Program-made: the position numbers and the translations under genes
The notes under the pieces: model-generated
The model's input: only the letters and a program-made list of their open reading frames with translations
The model's database searches: none
Told to the model about the DNA's origin: nothing
In this document: positions 1 through 9,452 of the stretch, in pieces
Position numbering within the stretch: the stretch's first letter is position 1
Layout: each line of letters opens with the position of its first letter
Assembly (NCBI RefSeq): GCF_033449965.1
Contig: NZ_CP137761.1
Coordinates: 310,001 to 374,000 of the forward strand
Length of the DNA stretch: 64,000 nucleotides
Source: Bacillus sp. T3
GTDB lineage: Bacteria; Bacillota; Bacilli; Bacillales; Cytobacillaceae
Reading direction: 5' to 3'

Positions 1-32
1 GGGGGTCTGACCTCAAGAACCCCAAAATTGCT

Positions 33-62
33 GAAGTCGCCTCCACCTGGAAGCGACTTCGT
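33..62. terminator. Stem-loop at window edge, probable terminator of an unseen upstream gene
   Basis: GAAGTCGC (33-40) pairs perfectly with GCGACTTC (53-60) around a 12-base loop, followed by GTTT. The gene it serves lies outside the window. Confidence 0.5.
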
Positions 63-102
63 TTAATAGATGCGTTGCCTTGTAACCTATCTCCCTTGAG
101 CA

Positions 103-268
103 AGCGCCTTCCGCTTTTCTACTTGTCTAGCTCCAGCGGCTAGAGGCTCGGGGTCATAAGCCAATCTGGCCAGAAGGTCAAAGAACGACCTTCCGTCCGG
201 GCTCGTCTTATGCCTGTCGCCTCTGAGCAAGCCGCTTCCGCTTTTCTAGTTGTCTAGCTGCAGGCGCC
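103..268. repeat. Family B intergenic repeat (copy 1)
   Basis: The stretch carries the words CGCCTTCCGCTTTTC, TTGTCTAGCT, GGTCATAAGCCAATC and GGCTCGTCTTATGC also found at 26932-27072, 55593-55711 and, inverted, inside 3303-3431. A second head (CGCTTCCGCTTTTC) starts near 232 and a third fragment of the same word lies at 380-400, so this is a compound of partial copies. No ORF is supported in 1-399; the rest of that interval shows nothing recognisable. Confidence 0.75.
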
Positions 269-399
269 AGCGTCTAGTGGACTTCGCCCATCTCCCTACG
301 ATAAGTCAACATCGAATCGCTCTCGCTCTTCGTGTTTCCTTTATCTCAGTCGATGTGCTCCAGTCCATACGCCGCTGAACGGCGCCTTCCGCTTTTCGT

Positions 400-1206
400 T
401 TATTCCGCGAGTTTTTCGAGGTTTCCGTTTCGGTCCATTTTGAAGGTGGTTTGCGGGCGGTCTTCTTCCTCGAATAGGACGAGCTTGCGAGCTCTGTTCA
501 TAATTTTCATCAAGGTTTCATAGTCTTCTTGAATAGTTTCTGTATCTTGTTCTAGATGATTGATCTTACCATTAAGCTCTTGATTTTGTTTTCTTAAATC
601 AGAGATTTCACGCTTTAATCTTTCATTCTCACTTTTTAATATATCAACCTGATAATTTGAATGATTTAAGCTTTGTAAATAAGCGATGACCATATCCATT
701 GTGAGTGTTCTTGCTTGTGGAACCGGCGTTGCAACAGGGATCCTTTTTTCTGGTGTTTCAATGTCTAAGCTCTCATCACTACTAGTTTGTCCAGCTTGGT
801 CAGTATCGAAAGAACCATTTAGGGCTGCTTTCTCTAAATTGGCAAACTCTAGTTCCATCTCATTGGCAAATTCTTCGATTCCACTGGAATGAATGATTTG
901 TGGCTCGAAATCACTAACCTGTACGGCTGGTGGTGTGTATAGCAGCTTCTTCTTGCCACTTTGATCCTTACCAAGAACTCTTTGACGCTGTTTTCGTTGT
1001 TTTTTTGCTAAATCTAATGCTTTTTCGTATTGATGGCGGACAACTGCATTCCAGCGGAAGCCACATGCAGCCGAGGTGCGATTAAGCTTATCGCCAACCT
1101 CCTCAAAGGCATTGAGCTGGGTACTTCCCTCTCTAACATGCCTTAGCACTGTTTCTGCGAGTAACAAATCATTTTCATCCGTCCATGCATCTTGACGTAT
1201 CTTCAT
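400..1206 (-). CDS. rsfA: RsfA-family prespore-specific transcriptional regulator
   Basis: The N-terminus (QDAWTDENDLLLAETVLRH, then RTSAACGFRWNAVV) is the Myb/SANT-like DNA-binding domain of the RsfA/YlbO family, which in B. subtilis tunes sigma-F/sigma-G gene expression in the forespore. Roughly residues 185-245 form a leucine/glutamate-rich coiled coil, probably for dimerisation. I chose the ATG at 1206 (MKIRQDAW) because GGAG lies 8 bases upstream of it; an in-frame ATG at 1224 has no such site. The product is about 268 residues. Its position beside ywfO matches B. subtilis ywfN/rsfA. Family assignment is strong; the exact target genes are inferred from the family. Confidence 0.9.
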   Translation of the reverse strand: MKIRQDAWTDENDLLLAETVLRHVREGSTQLNAFEEVGDKLNRTSAACGFRWNAVVRHQYEKALDLAKKQRKQRQRVLGKDQSGKKKLLYTPPAVQVSDFEPQIIHSSGIEEFANEMELEFANLEKAALNGSFDTDQAGQTSSDESLDIETPEKRIPVATPVPQARTLTMDMVIAYLQSLNHSNYQVDILKSENERLKREISDLRKQNQELNGKINHLEQDTETIQEDYETLMKIMNRARKLVLFEEEDRPQTTFKMDRNGNLEKLAE

Positions 1207-1410
1207 ATTCTCAACTCCAAACATAATAATAAAATAAAATTTTAAGATGATAATTATATGATTCCCTTTTTTTTCAAGTTCTATACAAAAGGAATGAAAG
1301 GATAGTAGATTTTTGCATATATTTATATATTGGTTTTAATAAGTGACCAATAAACTAGAAAGGACTTCGACTTGCATTAGCATAAAAGAAACTGTAAAAT
1401 ACATTTGAAT

Positions 1411-1440
1411 TTGCTCATTGCATGGGAAAAATAATACAAT
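1411..1440 (+). promoter_or_regulatory. Candidate sigma-A promoter for the DUF1450 gene
   Basis: TTGCTC (1411-1416) and TACAAT (1435-1440) are separated by 18 bases, 53 bases upstream of the start codon. Only sequence resemblance supports it. Confidence 0.35.
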
Positions 1441-1492
1441 CGATATAGTAATCGATTTAAATAATTTTTGAATGAAGAAAGGGTTGTCCTAA

Positions 1493-1714
1493 ATGGCAAA
1501 CGAATTTCGAGTTTGCGACGATTGTCAGGCAGTGAATATAAAAACGTTAATACCACGCTTGAAGCAACTTGACCCAGAAGCGAAAATTGAAGTCGGCTGT
1601 CAGTCGTACTGTGGTCCCTGCCGCAAAAAATCATTCGCATTTGTTAATAATCGTCCGCTAGCTGCAATAACAGAAGATGACTTAATCGAGAAAATCGAGA
1701 AAAAGTTAAAATAA
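1493..1714 (+). CDS. DUF1450 (YuzB-like) small cysteine-rich protein
   Basis: A 73-residue protein with cysteines at 8, 11, 36, 40 and 43 (CDDC ... CQSYCGPC), the pattern of the DUF1450/YuzB family, whose function is unknown; metal or Fe-S binding is possible from the cysteine spacing. The start ATG follows GAAAGGG at good distance. It is a single-gene unit: a promoter-like sequence precedes it and a stem-loop terminator follows 47 bases after the stop. Confidence 0.85.
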   Translation: MANEFRVCDDCQAVNIKTLIPRLKQLDPEAKIEVGCQSYCGPCRKKSFAFVNNRPLAAITEDDLIEKIEKKLK

Positions 1715-1760
1715 AAAATCGAAACCAAGGCACCAACAATCGTTTCGAATAACATGCACT

Positions 1761-1798
1761 TCACCTTCGATGGAAATCTAAGGTGATTTTTATTTTTA
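1761..1798 (+). terminator. Rho-independent terminator after DUF1450 gene
   Basis: TCACCTT (1761-1767) pairs with AAGGTGA (1780-1786), followed by a T-rich tract. Confidence 0.75.
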
Positions 1799-1884
1799 CT
1801 AAAAATTTGTCACTGAATCTTTAATGAATTGCTGGAAAAAAACGACTATAATAAAAGGAAGTTATTTACGAAAAGGGGTCAACA

Positions 1885-3184
1885 ATGGAGTATGGTGCGG
1901 AGAAATTAAATGAGGAAAAGGTATTTAAGGATCCCGTTCACCGCTACGTTCACGTTCGGGACAGAGCGATTTGGGATTTGATTGGCACGAAGGAATTTCA
2001 ACGATTACGAAGAATCAAACAGCTTGGAACCACGTATTTAACCTTCCATGGTGCCGAGCATAGCCGATTTAACCACTCTCTTGGCGTTTATGAAATCATT
2101 CGCAGAATAATTGATAATGTATTTGAGGGACGTCCGGAGTGGGATGAAAAGGAACGCTTGCTGTCCTTATGTGCAGCCCTGTTGCATGACTTAGGGCATG
2201 GTCCCTTCTCTCATTCGTTTGAAAAGGTGTTTGATTTTGACCATGAGGAATTTACTCAGGCAATTATTTTAGGCAATACGGAAGTGAATCAAGTATTGAA
2301 ACGGGTTAGTCCTGATTTTCCAACGAAGGTCGCCGAGGTTATTGCCAAAACGTATTCTAGTAAGCTTGTTATTAGTTTAATTTCTAGTCAAATTGATGCG
2401 GATCGGATGGATTATCTGCAGCGGGATGCTTATTTTACAGGGGTAAGCTATGGCCATTTTGATATGGAGCGGATTTTGCGCGTCATGCGCCCGCGTGAGG
2501 ATCAAGTGGTGATTAAGCATAGCGGGATGCATGCTGTTGAAGATTATATTATGAGCCGTTACCAAATGTACTGGCAAGTGTATTTCCACCCTGTCACCCG
2601 CAGCGCAGAAGTGATTTTAACGAAAATCCTGCACCTGGGCTAAGGAGCTCTATGAAAATCATTACAGCTTCCGCCATGAACCGGTCCACTTTATTTCATT
2701 TTTTCATAATCAAGTAACGTTAGAAGACTACTTAAAATTAGATGAATCAGTCATTCTGTTCTATTTCCAACTATGGCAGGATGAGGAGGATACGATTCTC
2801 AGTGATTTGGCACGCCGTTTCATGAATCGTAATTTATTTAAATATGTTGAGTTTGACCCAGCCAAGGAATATAAGAAGCTCTCTGCGCTATCGGATCTGT
2901 TTAAGAAAGCAGGCCTCGATCCTGACTATTATTTGGTCGTTGATTCTTCGTCCGATTTGCCTTATGATTTTTATCGGCCAGGGGAAGAAGAGGAGCGCTT
3001 GCCGATCCACCTTCTGATGAAAAACGGTGAACTTCGCGAGCTATCACGTGAATCAGAGATTGTCGATGCGATTTCTGGAAAAAGAAGAACGGACCACAAA
3101 CTCTACTATCCAGCTGATTTACTCGATGATCTCACCACCAAGAAAAACATAAAAAAGCAAATCCGCGAATTGCTAGCACAGTAA
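1885..3184 (+). CDS. ywfO: HD-domain phosphohydrolase YwfO (one-base frame break)
   Basis: HD superfamily metal-dependent phosphohydrolase; the family is related to dGTPase/SAMHD1-type enzymes, and B. subtilis YwfO hydrolyses deoxynucleotides. The metal-binding set is visible: RFNHSLG (His64) and LLHDLGHGPFSH (His101-Asp102). The frame opened at 1885 ends at 2643, but removing the T at 2636 (CACC-T-GGGC) restores AKELYENHYSFRH and the frame runs on to 3184, giving 432 residues, the length of B. subtilis YwfO. The break changes CCGG to CCTGG, like eight others in this window, so a sequence error is more likely than a dead gene. Start: ATG after AAAAGGGG. Confidence 0.88.
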
Positions 3185-3219
3185 AAGTATGATTTGTCTC
3201 GATTGATTTTATATACAAA

Positions 3220-3474
3220 GTTGATAGGAGCGGAAGGTGCTCGACTCCTGCGGGAGCAGCGGGAAAGGTGAGACCCCACAGGCGCAAAAGCGCCGAGGAG
3301 TAGGAAAAGCGGAAGCGGCTTGCCCAGGGGCGACAGGCATAAGACGAGCCGGCATGAAGGTTGTTCTTTGACCTTCTTGACGGATTGGCTTATGACCCCA
3401 AGCCCCTAGCCGCTGTAGCTAGACAGGCTCAGCGCCCGCCCCGCGGAAAGCGAGCACCTGGAGCGGAAATCAAC
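3220..3474 (+). repeat. Family A repeat interrupted by a family B copy (nested)
   Basis: The outer element is family A: it begins GTTGATAGGAGCGGAAGGTGC and ends GCACCTGGAGCGGAAATCAAC. Between about 3303 and 3431 it is interrupted by family B sequence (GGCATAAGACGAG, GGATTGGCTTATGACC). Other family A copies lack this insert, so family B entered a pre-existing family A element. Confidence 0.85.
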
Positions 3475-3529
3475 CTTTGGTGTGCAAGAAAATAAACCCT
3501 CCATTAAGAACAATAGGAGCTGACTTGTT

Positions 3530-4035
3530 TTGTTAAAAGACCATGCCAAAATAATCCATGCTATTTCCGTTTCCGGGAAATTATCGGACGGAAAAAATTG
3601 CAAAAGATGATCTATATCGCGAAAAAAATCTCGTTTCCATTTCAAGAACGGTTTCAGTTCCATTTTTATGGTCCATACTCTGAGGAATTAACATTACGTG
3701 TCGAAGAGCTTTGCAATATGGGCTTTCTCAATGAAATCAAGGAGAAAAAGGGCGGCTACTATCAATACCGCTACCAGCTCACCGATTCCGGAAAAGAGTT
3801 TTTAAGTTTAAATGAAGTGGATATGCCAGCTTTGCCTGACTGTCTTGGCGATATGAACGAGCAAAATGCTAGATTTTTGGAGCTTGTTTCAACGGTTTTA
3901 TATTTTAATAACCTTCCTAAAGAAGAGGTCCAAGAGAAGGTTTTTACGTTAAAAAGCAAACAGCGTTATACCATTGAAGAAGTGGATGAAGCCTATGCCT
4001 ACATTGACGCACTGACAGAAAAAGCTAAGCACTAG
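3530..4035 (+). CDS. ywgA: YwgA family protein (one-base frame break near N-terminus)
   Basis: Uncharacterised YwgA family, about 166-168 residues in Bacillus. The frame starting at TTG 3530 (AGGAG 10 bases upstream) reads LLKDHAKIIHAISVSGKLSDGK and then breaks in an A-run (3592-3597); one more A would join it to the frame that ends at 4035, giving 168 residues. Motifs such as KISFPFQERFQFHFYGPYS suggest a compact winged-helix-like fold but I recognise no catalytic residues. It lies directly after ywfO as in B. subtilis. The homopolymer deletion is probably a read error. Confidence 0.8.
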
Positions 4036-4048
4036 GATGCTTAGCTTT
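4021..4048. terminator. Bidirectional terminator between ywgA and ywhB
   Basis: AAAGCTAAGCA (4021-4031) and TGCTTAGCTTT (4038-4048) form an 11-bp perfect stem that includes the ywgA stop codon; U-rich ends occur on both strands, fitting convergent genes. Confidence 0.7.
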
Positions 4049-4094
4049 TGTCATATAAAATAATGTGTGAGCGAGAGCTTAAACTTTAGCTGTT

Positions 4095-4280
4095 TTACTT
4101 ATCGCTTAAGCGTGTACCTGCAACAGCATAATGATTTTTAGACATTTCTTCGATAAAAACAACGATGTTTTCCTTTGGTGCATTTACTGTTTCGCTTACA
4201 GCTGCTGTCACCTTTTCAACTAATGCCTTTTTTTGTTCTTCAGTACGACCTTCTAACATTTTCACTGTTACGTATGGCAT
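4095..4280 (-). CDS. ywhB: 4-oxalocrotonate tautomerase family protein YwhB
   Basis: A 61-residue tautomerase-superfamily protein. After Met removal the N-terminal Pro (MPYVTVKMLEGRT) is the catalytic base typical of 4-OT enzymes; the arginine of the EGRTEEQK segment and the hydrophobic first strand also fit. The start is the ATG at 4280, since GGAGAG lies just upstream, not the longer frame to 4337. Family members form hexamers; the physiological substrate of YwhB is unknown, although tautomerase activity on 2-hydroxymuconate-like compounds is known for the family. Confidence 0.88.
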   Translation of the reverse strand: MPYVTVKMLEGRTEEQKKALVEKVTAAVSETVNAPKENIVVFIEEMSKNHYAVAGTRLSDK

Positions 4281-4413
4281 TTGTACTCTCTCCTTTGTTT
4301 TGAAGTCCCGTGCAGTTTGGCCTGGAAGTAACGTCACCTAGCTTGGATATGTTACTTTATCGTATGTAGTTTTTCATATTTTCAGTCATTAAGCAAGAGT
4401 CTAACCAACATTT

Positions 4414-4442
4414 TTCACAATCAGTACCATTTCATGTATACT
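4414..4442 (+). promoter_or_regulatory. Candidate sigma-A promoter for ywhC
   Basis: TTCACA (4414-4419), 17-base spacer, TATACT (4437-4442), about 45 bases before the ywhC start. Confidence 0.5.
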
Positions 4443-4488
4443 CAAACTATCTGAACAGGAAAGCTGTATGGAAGAAGGAGTTGAGAGC

Positions 4489-5154
4489 TTGGACCAATTA
4501 GCACGTTTTTTACAGTATCGGCTAGAGGAATTTCCCTATGTTATCGTTACACTAATCATCGCTTTTTCCGTGCATGAATTTGCGCATGCGCTTGTTGCTT
4601 ATAAATTTGGTGATTCAACTGCGAAAAATCAGGGGAGATTAACGCTGAATCCTCTCAAGCATTTAGATCCGGTTGGCACGATTCTTATTTTTTTCGCAGG
4701 GTTCGGCTGGGCTCGACCCGTTCCCGTGAATCGCTTTTTCTTTAAAAACCCGCGTTTAGCAGGAATATTGGTTTCCGTTGCGGGTCCGCTCAGTAATTTG
4801 CTGCTTGCTGTTTTGGCTTATTTGGCTTGGTACAGCATGCTCGCATTTGGTATAGCTGAGAATATGCAACTGGGTCTCATGGATTTCTTTAATATTTTTA
4901 TTCAATTAAACATGGTCTTGTTTGTATTCAATCTGCTGCCGTTTCCGCCTTTGGATGGTTACCGAATTATCGAGGATGTCGTTCCGAACCATATTCGTCC
5001 TCGCTTAACACAATATGAATCATACGGGGTGCTTATTTTTTTAATCCTGGTGGTAACACCGCTTTACCAATATACGATTTACCCAATCATGAACATTGTG
5101 ATCCCGTTTTTCGCAAACGGATTAAATGACTTCTTTTCAGGATTGTTTTCATAG
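4489..5154 (+). CDS. ywhC: Site-2 protease family (M50) zinc metalloprotease YwhC
   Basis: Integral membrane metalloprotease-like protein of the M50B group. The zinc site is VHEFAHA (HExxH) in the first membrane segment and the second ligand motif is NLLPFPPLDGYR (Asp in LDG). Five or so hydrophobic segments span the protein. Two starts are possible: ATG 4468, or TTG 4489 with GGAG 8 bases upstream; I prefer 4489 because it gives 221 residues, close to the 219 of B. subtilis YwhC. Substrate unknown. It is followed after 64 bases by ywhD, as in B. subtilis. Confidence 0.88.
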   Translation: MDQLARFLQYRLEEFPYVIVTLIIAFSVHEFAHALVAYKFGDSTAKNQGRLTLNPLKHLDPVGTILIFFAGFGWARPVPVNRFFFKNPRLAGILVSVAGPLSNLLLAVLAYLAWYSMLAFGIAENMQLGLMDFFNIFIQLNMVLFVFNLLPFPPLDGYRIIEDVVPNHIRPRLTQYESYGVLIFLILVVTPLYQYTIYPIMNIVIPFFANGLNDFFSGLFS

Positions 5155-5218
5155 TTCAAGACGAGGATGATTGGAGCAAGCAATATTTACAATGCATAAG
5201 TTTAAGGGGGTAAAAGGG

Positions 5219-5728
5219 ATGGAAGAAAAGAAAAAGAAGCCAATCGGCTTTAATATTATTAAAAACGATCCAACCGAAGGACATGGTGGTTATGGCGCGG
5301 GCACGCTCAGCCTTGATAATATTTCGCCTGTCATCATCGATGTTGACGCTGGTGAAGCTCAGGTCGATGTCGGCGCGATGCATGCTCGCAGTGTCGTTGA
5401 AAAGGGAATTAAATTCCTACCGAATAAGGATGAGGTGCCAAATGGCAAGCCGTATTGGCTCGTTTGGGTCACGATTGACCGCAAACAGGAAGGACCGTAT
5501 TATGCAGGTGTAACAGCATGTGAAATGACAGTGGACCGCACAATTCGCCGCGGCTATAAATCATTGCCGGAGCATGTGAATCGTATGGATAAGTCATTAA
5601 AGCGCCATATCATCGTCGATCACATGGATGCCAAATCAAAGGAAATACTAGCAACATTTTTGCAAAATCATAATCAAGCAATGTGGGAAAACTCTTCCCA
5701 GCAACTAAAAGATGGTCTGGCTAAATAA
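5219..5728 (+). CDS. ywhD: YwhD family protein
   Basis: A soluble protein of 169 residues of the YwhD family (function unknown). Recognisable parts are the basic start MEEKKKKPIGFNIIKND, a GHGGYGAGTLSLDN stretch and KPYWLVWVTIDRK. I chose the ATG at 5219, preceded by AGGGGGTAAAAGGG, over the longer frame at 5171. It probably shares the ywhC transcript and ends before a bidirectional terminator. Confidence 0.85.
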   Translation: MEEKKKKPIGFNIIKNDPTEGHGGYGAGTLSLDNISPVIIDVDAGEAQVDVGAMHARSVVEKGIKFLPNKDEVPNGKPYWLVWVTIDRKQEGPYYAGVTACEMTVDRTIRRGYKSLPEHVNRMDKSLKRHIIVDHMDAKSKEILATFLQNHNQAMWENSSQQLKDGLAK

Positions 5729-5815
5729 GAATTTTTTTTGAACAAATATCTTGCCAGTTTTGGATAAAAATTGTAAAATAGTGACGAACGTTACGAGAAA
5801 TGAAGCTAGGACACG

Positions 5816-5846
5816 AAAAACCCCGGATTTTATCCTGGGTTTTTTG
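5816..5846. terminator. Bidirectional terminator between ywhD and pbpG
   Basis: AAACCCCGGAT and ATCCTGGGTTT pair with one mismatch around a short T loop, with A/T runs at both ends, between converging genes. Confidence 0.8.
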
Positions 5847-5889
5847 TTGGGGAAAAGGTATGATGGCTAAATACCTAAAGCCCTAAAGC

Positions 5890-7977
5890 CTACGAGCCTA
5901 ACAGTTTCTTATACCAAGGAGTGTCTTTTCCGCCATTTTCCTCAGGTGCTTCAACAGGAGATTGGTTATGCTTCGACTTCTTCTTCGGATTTTCAATATG
6001 GTCCGTACAATAGTCAGTCGGCTCCGTCCCTGCTTTAAAATACGTCATCCGTTTGACGGGGCAATCCTTTGTTGCTAATAAGCCGTTCTGGGGTCAATCT
6101 TCACCCCAACAACTCCTTTAGGTGCTTTGAATTTCTTCACGGGCGCATCCTTCAAGGCAGACTCCATAAACTGAATCCATATATTTTTTGCATACGATTT
6201 TTCGACGGTTAATTCAATTGGCTTCCCTTTATCATAGCCAGTCCAAACAGCGGAAACAAGCTGTGGTGTGTAACCGACCATCCAGCTATCCGATTCGGTT
6301 GTTCCGGATTTTCCAGCGTAGGTACGTGTCATTTTATTGGCAACTGTACTCCCTGTTACACGGGCATAGCCGTTTAATTTTTTATCAAACATGCCTGTCA
6401 TCATATGAGTCATCACATAGGCGAGCTCAGGCTCAAGCACCTGCTCCTCCTCTTTTTCGTTTTCATATATGATATGACCATGCTGGTCGACTACCTTTTC
6501 AATAAAGACTGGATCAACCTGTTTCCCGCCATTTGCTAATAAGCTATAGGCATTCGCCATTTCGATCATTCGGACCCCTGATGTACCAAGCGCTGCAGAC
6601 GGTACTTCTTCAATCGGCGAGGAAATGCCAAACCGCTTTGCTGTTTCTGTGAGCGTCGCTTCTCCTAAAAATAAATGAGTTTTGACGGCATATACATTAT
6701 CTGATAAGGCAAGAGCTTGGGCCATCGTAATCTCTTTATCAGCATACTGGTTGTTAAAATTATGCGGTGTATATTCCGGCTGATTGTTCTCAAAGCGGAA
6801 TGTCGTCTGCTCACTTTTCATCGTCGTTGACGGCGTAAAGCCATGCTCCAACGCCGCATAATAGACAAGTGGCTTAATCGTTGAACCAGGCTGGCGAACC
6901 GCTTGAACAGCGCGATTAAATGGGCTTTTTTCATAATCGCGACCTCCGACCATTGCTTTGACATGTCCATTGCGCGGGTCCATTGCTACAAGCCCTGTTT
7001 GAATATCTGACTCAGCCGAAATTAAATCGTGAACTGTTTTCTCGGCTACTTTCTGCTGTTTCAGATTAAGCGTCGTGTAGATTTTTAATCCACCAAGCTC
7101 GATTGTCCGGTCATCTAAATTTAATACGGATTTTAATGCCTGCCGAACCGTATCTTGAAAATAAGGAGCAATTCCCGTTTTTGTGTGCTGATGCTTGCCA
7201 ACAAAGTGAAGCTTCTCATTTTTCGCGGCCTCTGCTTCCTTTTTTTCAATCAGATGGTTGGCTGCCATTGAATCAAGAATCAAGCCTTGACGCTGTTTCG
7301 CATTTTCCAGTGAAACAAGCGGTGAATAGACACCCGGACCCTTTGGAACGCCGGCTAGCATAGATGCCTCGGCAAGGGATAAATCAGAAGCGTCTTTGCC
7401 AAAATAATACTGGCTTGCAGCTTGAACTCCGTAAGCTCCATTGCCAAAATAAATCGTGTTTAAGTATCCTTCTAATATTTCATCCTTCGAATAGCTCATT
7501 TCAAGGCGAATCGAATAGAACGCTTCATTTAATTTTCTGCTCCACGTCTTGCCATGGTCCAAATATAAATTCCGCGAATACTGTTGGGTGATCGTACTGG
7601 CGCCTTGAACCATCGACATCGCTCGTATGTCAGCAAGTGCCGCTCCGGCAATTCGTTTATAGTCAAAGCCATGATGATTGTAGAAATTTTTATCTTCAAT
7701 TGAAATTATTGCATCAACAAATGCTGGTGAAATCTCATCAAGCGGGAGCCAGTAACGCTTTTGTCCTGGAATTGCTTTCACCAATAACAGAGCCGTCATC
7801 AGCATAGTAAAGTGTCGATTGCGGGACAACGAGTGGCGGTGCTCCAAGGACTTTGGCATAGCCTAATACACATAAGAATAGAAGCAACGTTACGATGGTG
7901 CCTAACAAACTAATTATGAAAAGGGCTCTCAAATATTTGATTGTTTTTCGAAATCGCTGGTCTGTCATAAGCTCCAT
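5890..7977 (-). CDS. pbpG: Class A penicillin-binding protein, PBP2d/PbpG-like (two frame breaks)
   Basis: Bifunctional peptidoglycan glycosyltransferase/transpeptidase; B. subtilis PbpG acts in spore peptidoglycan synthesis. N-terminal anchor (YLRALFIISLLGTIVTLLLF), GT51 motifs EDKNFYNHHGFD and GASTITQQYSRNLY, transpeptidase motifs STIK (RQPGSTIKPL), SDN and KSGTT are all present. The N-terminal frame (start ATG 7977, GAGGTGA upstream) joins the main frame if one base is removed at 7767 (CCTGG for CCGG). The main frame stops at 6075, but a net single-base loss near 6086-6091 lets it read on through NGLLATKDCPVKRMTYF to a stop at 5890. The joined product is about 695 residues, against 691 in B. 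subtilis. Confidence 0.86.
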
Positions 7978-8020
7978 TTGAAGTCACCTCTCTTTTTTTA
8001 TGGCTGTGTTAATTTTGTCT

Positions 8021-8145
8021 GTGATTTCCGCTGCAGGTACTCCCTTTCCGCGGGGAGTCCTGGGAGCCTCCTCGGCGCTTTGCGCCTGTGGGGTCTCCCC
8101 TGACACCTTCTCCCGCAGGAGTCTCGCACCTTCCGCTCCAATCAC
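8021..8145 (-). repeat. Family A GC-rich intergenic repeat (inverted copy)
   Basis: The reverse complement matches the copies at 27270-27397, 32126-32251 and 44964-45090, including CCCCACAGGCGCAAAGCGCC and GCGGAAATCA at the end. It lies in the 566-base interval between pbpG and speE; the rest of that interval holds the speE promoter and otherwise nothing recognisable. Confidence 0.85.
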
Positions 8146-8359
8146 CAGAGTGTAAAAATCAACACCGTTCTTTAATACAGACTTTTTTATAAAACTACGG
8201 TAGGAAAATTTTAGTTAAAAATCAATATTAACAGTATGAGGAGTTAGGGTGGATTTTAAACACAAATAGGGAAAAAATGGGCGGTTTATTTTTCGAGAAA
8301 GCAGGGCTTGGAATAACAGGTTATCATGCTGAATTTCGACAAAAACGTTAAATTTTCTC

Positions 8360-8387
8360 TTGCAATTTTGCTGGATTCTACTATACT
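8360..8387 (+). promoter_or_regulatory. Candidate sigma-A promoter for speE-speB
   Basis: TTGCAA (8360-8365), 16-base spacer, TATACT (8382-8387). This would leave a 5' leader of about 150 bases before speE. Confidence 0.5.
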
Positions 8388-8543
8388 TTTCTAAGGTTTG
8401 TAATTACTTCGTTAGGGCAAGATAATTGGAAATGGTTAGGTGGGATTTCGAACGTGAATTTGGACTTCGTGTTGTGTTTGCGTGGTATGAGAACTACCTA
8501 TTAGAGACCATTATGATTATTCATCTAATAAGGAGGAATTACA

Positions 8544-9371
8544 TTGGGTCTTTGGTTTACGGAAAAGCAAACAGAAAACTTTGGGATTACCATGAAAGTG
8601 GAACGTACTTTACATACAGAACAAACAGAATTTCAAAAGCTTGAAATGGTCGAAACAGCTGAATGGGGTAATATGCTTTTACTAGATGGAATGGTGATGA
8701 CCTCCGTTCGAGATGAGTTTGTTTACCATGAAATGGTGGCACACGTGCCATTATTTACGCACCCAAATCCAGAGAACTTATTAGTTGTCGGCGGTGGAGA
8801 TGGGGGAGTAATCCGTGAAGTCCTAAAACACCCTAGTGTAAAGAAAGCAACGCTAGTAGATATCGATGGTAAAGTCATACAGTATTCAAAAAAATACTTA
8901 CCTGAAATTGCCGGAATGCTCGATGACCCACGAGTGAATGTTCAGGTCGGCGATGGCTTTATGCATATCGCAGAAAGTGAAGACGCTTATGATGTCATTA
9001 TGGTGGATTCTACTGAGCCTGTTGGTCCGGCCGTAAATCTATTTACGAAAGGCTTCTATGCTGGAATTGCAAAAGCTCTTAAAGAAGACGGTCTGTTTGT
9101 TGCCCAATCCGATAATCCGTGGTTTAAAGCTGACCTAATTCGCAACGTGCAAAAGGACGTTCGCGAAATTTTCCCGATTACCCGTTTATACATTGCCAAC
9201 ATCCCAACCTACCCAAGCGGGATGTGGGCGTTCACAGTCGGTTCAAAGAAGCACGATCCGCTTGCTGTAAGCGATGATCGCTTCCACGAAATCGAAACAA
9301 AATACTATACAAAAGAACTTCACAAAGCCGCCTTCGTCCTACCAAAATTCGTCGGCGATTTAATACAGTAA
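8544..9371 (+). CDS. speE: Spermidine synthase
   Basis: Transfers the aminopropyl group from decarboxylated S-adenosylmethionine to putrescine. The nucleotide-binding GGGDGG motif (LLVVGGGDGGVIREV), the acidic VDID, and the catalytic-loop region MVDSTEPVGPA are intact; 275 residues is normal. The start is TTG at 8544 with a strong AGGAGG 7 bases upstream. It forms an operon with speB, separated by 81 bases that carry a palindromic repeat. The putrescine it uses is made by the speB product. Confidence 0.95.
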   Translation: MGLWFTEKQTENFGITMKVERTLHTEQTEFQKLEMVETAEWGNMLLLDGMVMTSVRDEFVYHEMVAHVPLFTHPNPENLLVVGGGDGGVIREVLKHPSVKKATLVDIDGKVIQYSKKYLPEIAGMLDDPRVNVQVGDGFMHIAESEDAYDVIMVDSTEPVGPAVNLFTKGFYAGIAKALKEDGLFVAQSDNPWFKADLIRNVQKDVREIFPITRLYIANIPTYPSGMWAFTVGSKKHDPLAVSDDRFHEIETKYYTKELHKAAFVLPKFVGDLIQ

Positions 9372-9375
9372 AGCA

Positions 9376-9432
9376 GTGGGGGACAGTCCCCCGCTGCTGT
9401 GCTGCGGTGAAGTGCTGGGGGACTGTCCCCAA
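9376..9432. repeat. Family C palindromic GGGGGACAGTCCCCC repeat
   Basis: Two palindromes (GGGGGACAGTCCCCC and GGGGGACTGTCCCC) are joined by GCTGCTGTGCTGCGGTGAAGTG. A related pair occurs at 37189-37277. It sits inside the speE-speB operon, where each unit would form a stable hairpin in the mRNA. Confidence 0.8.
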
Positions 9433-9452
9433 TTATAAGGAGGAACTGTTTT

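Noticed and set aside
3406..3663. Frame on the minus strand across 3406-3663
   Set aside because: It reads through the nested repeat and the 5' end of ywgA; repeat-derived frames of this kind recur at other family A copies.
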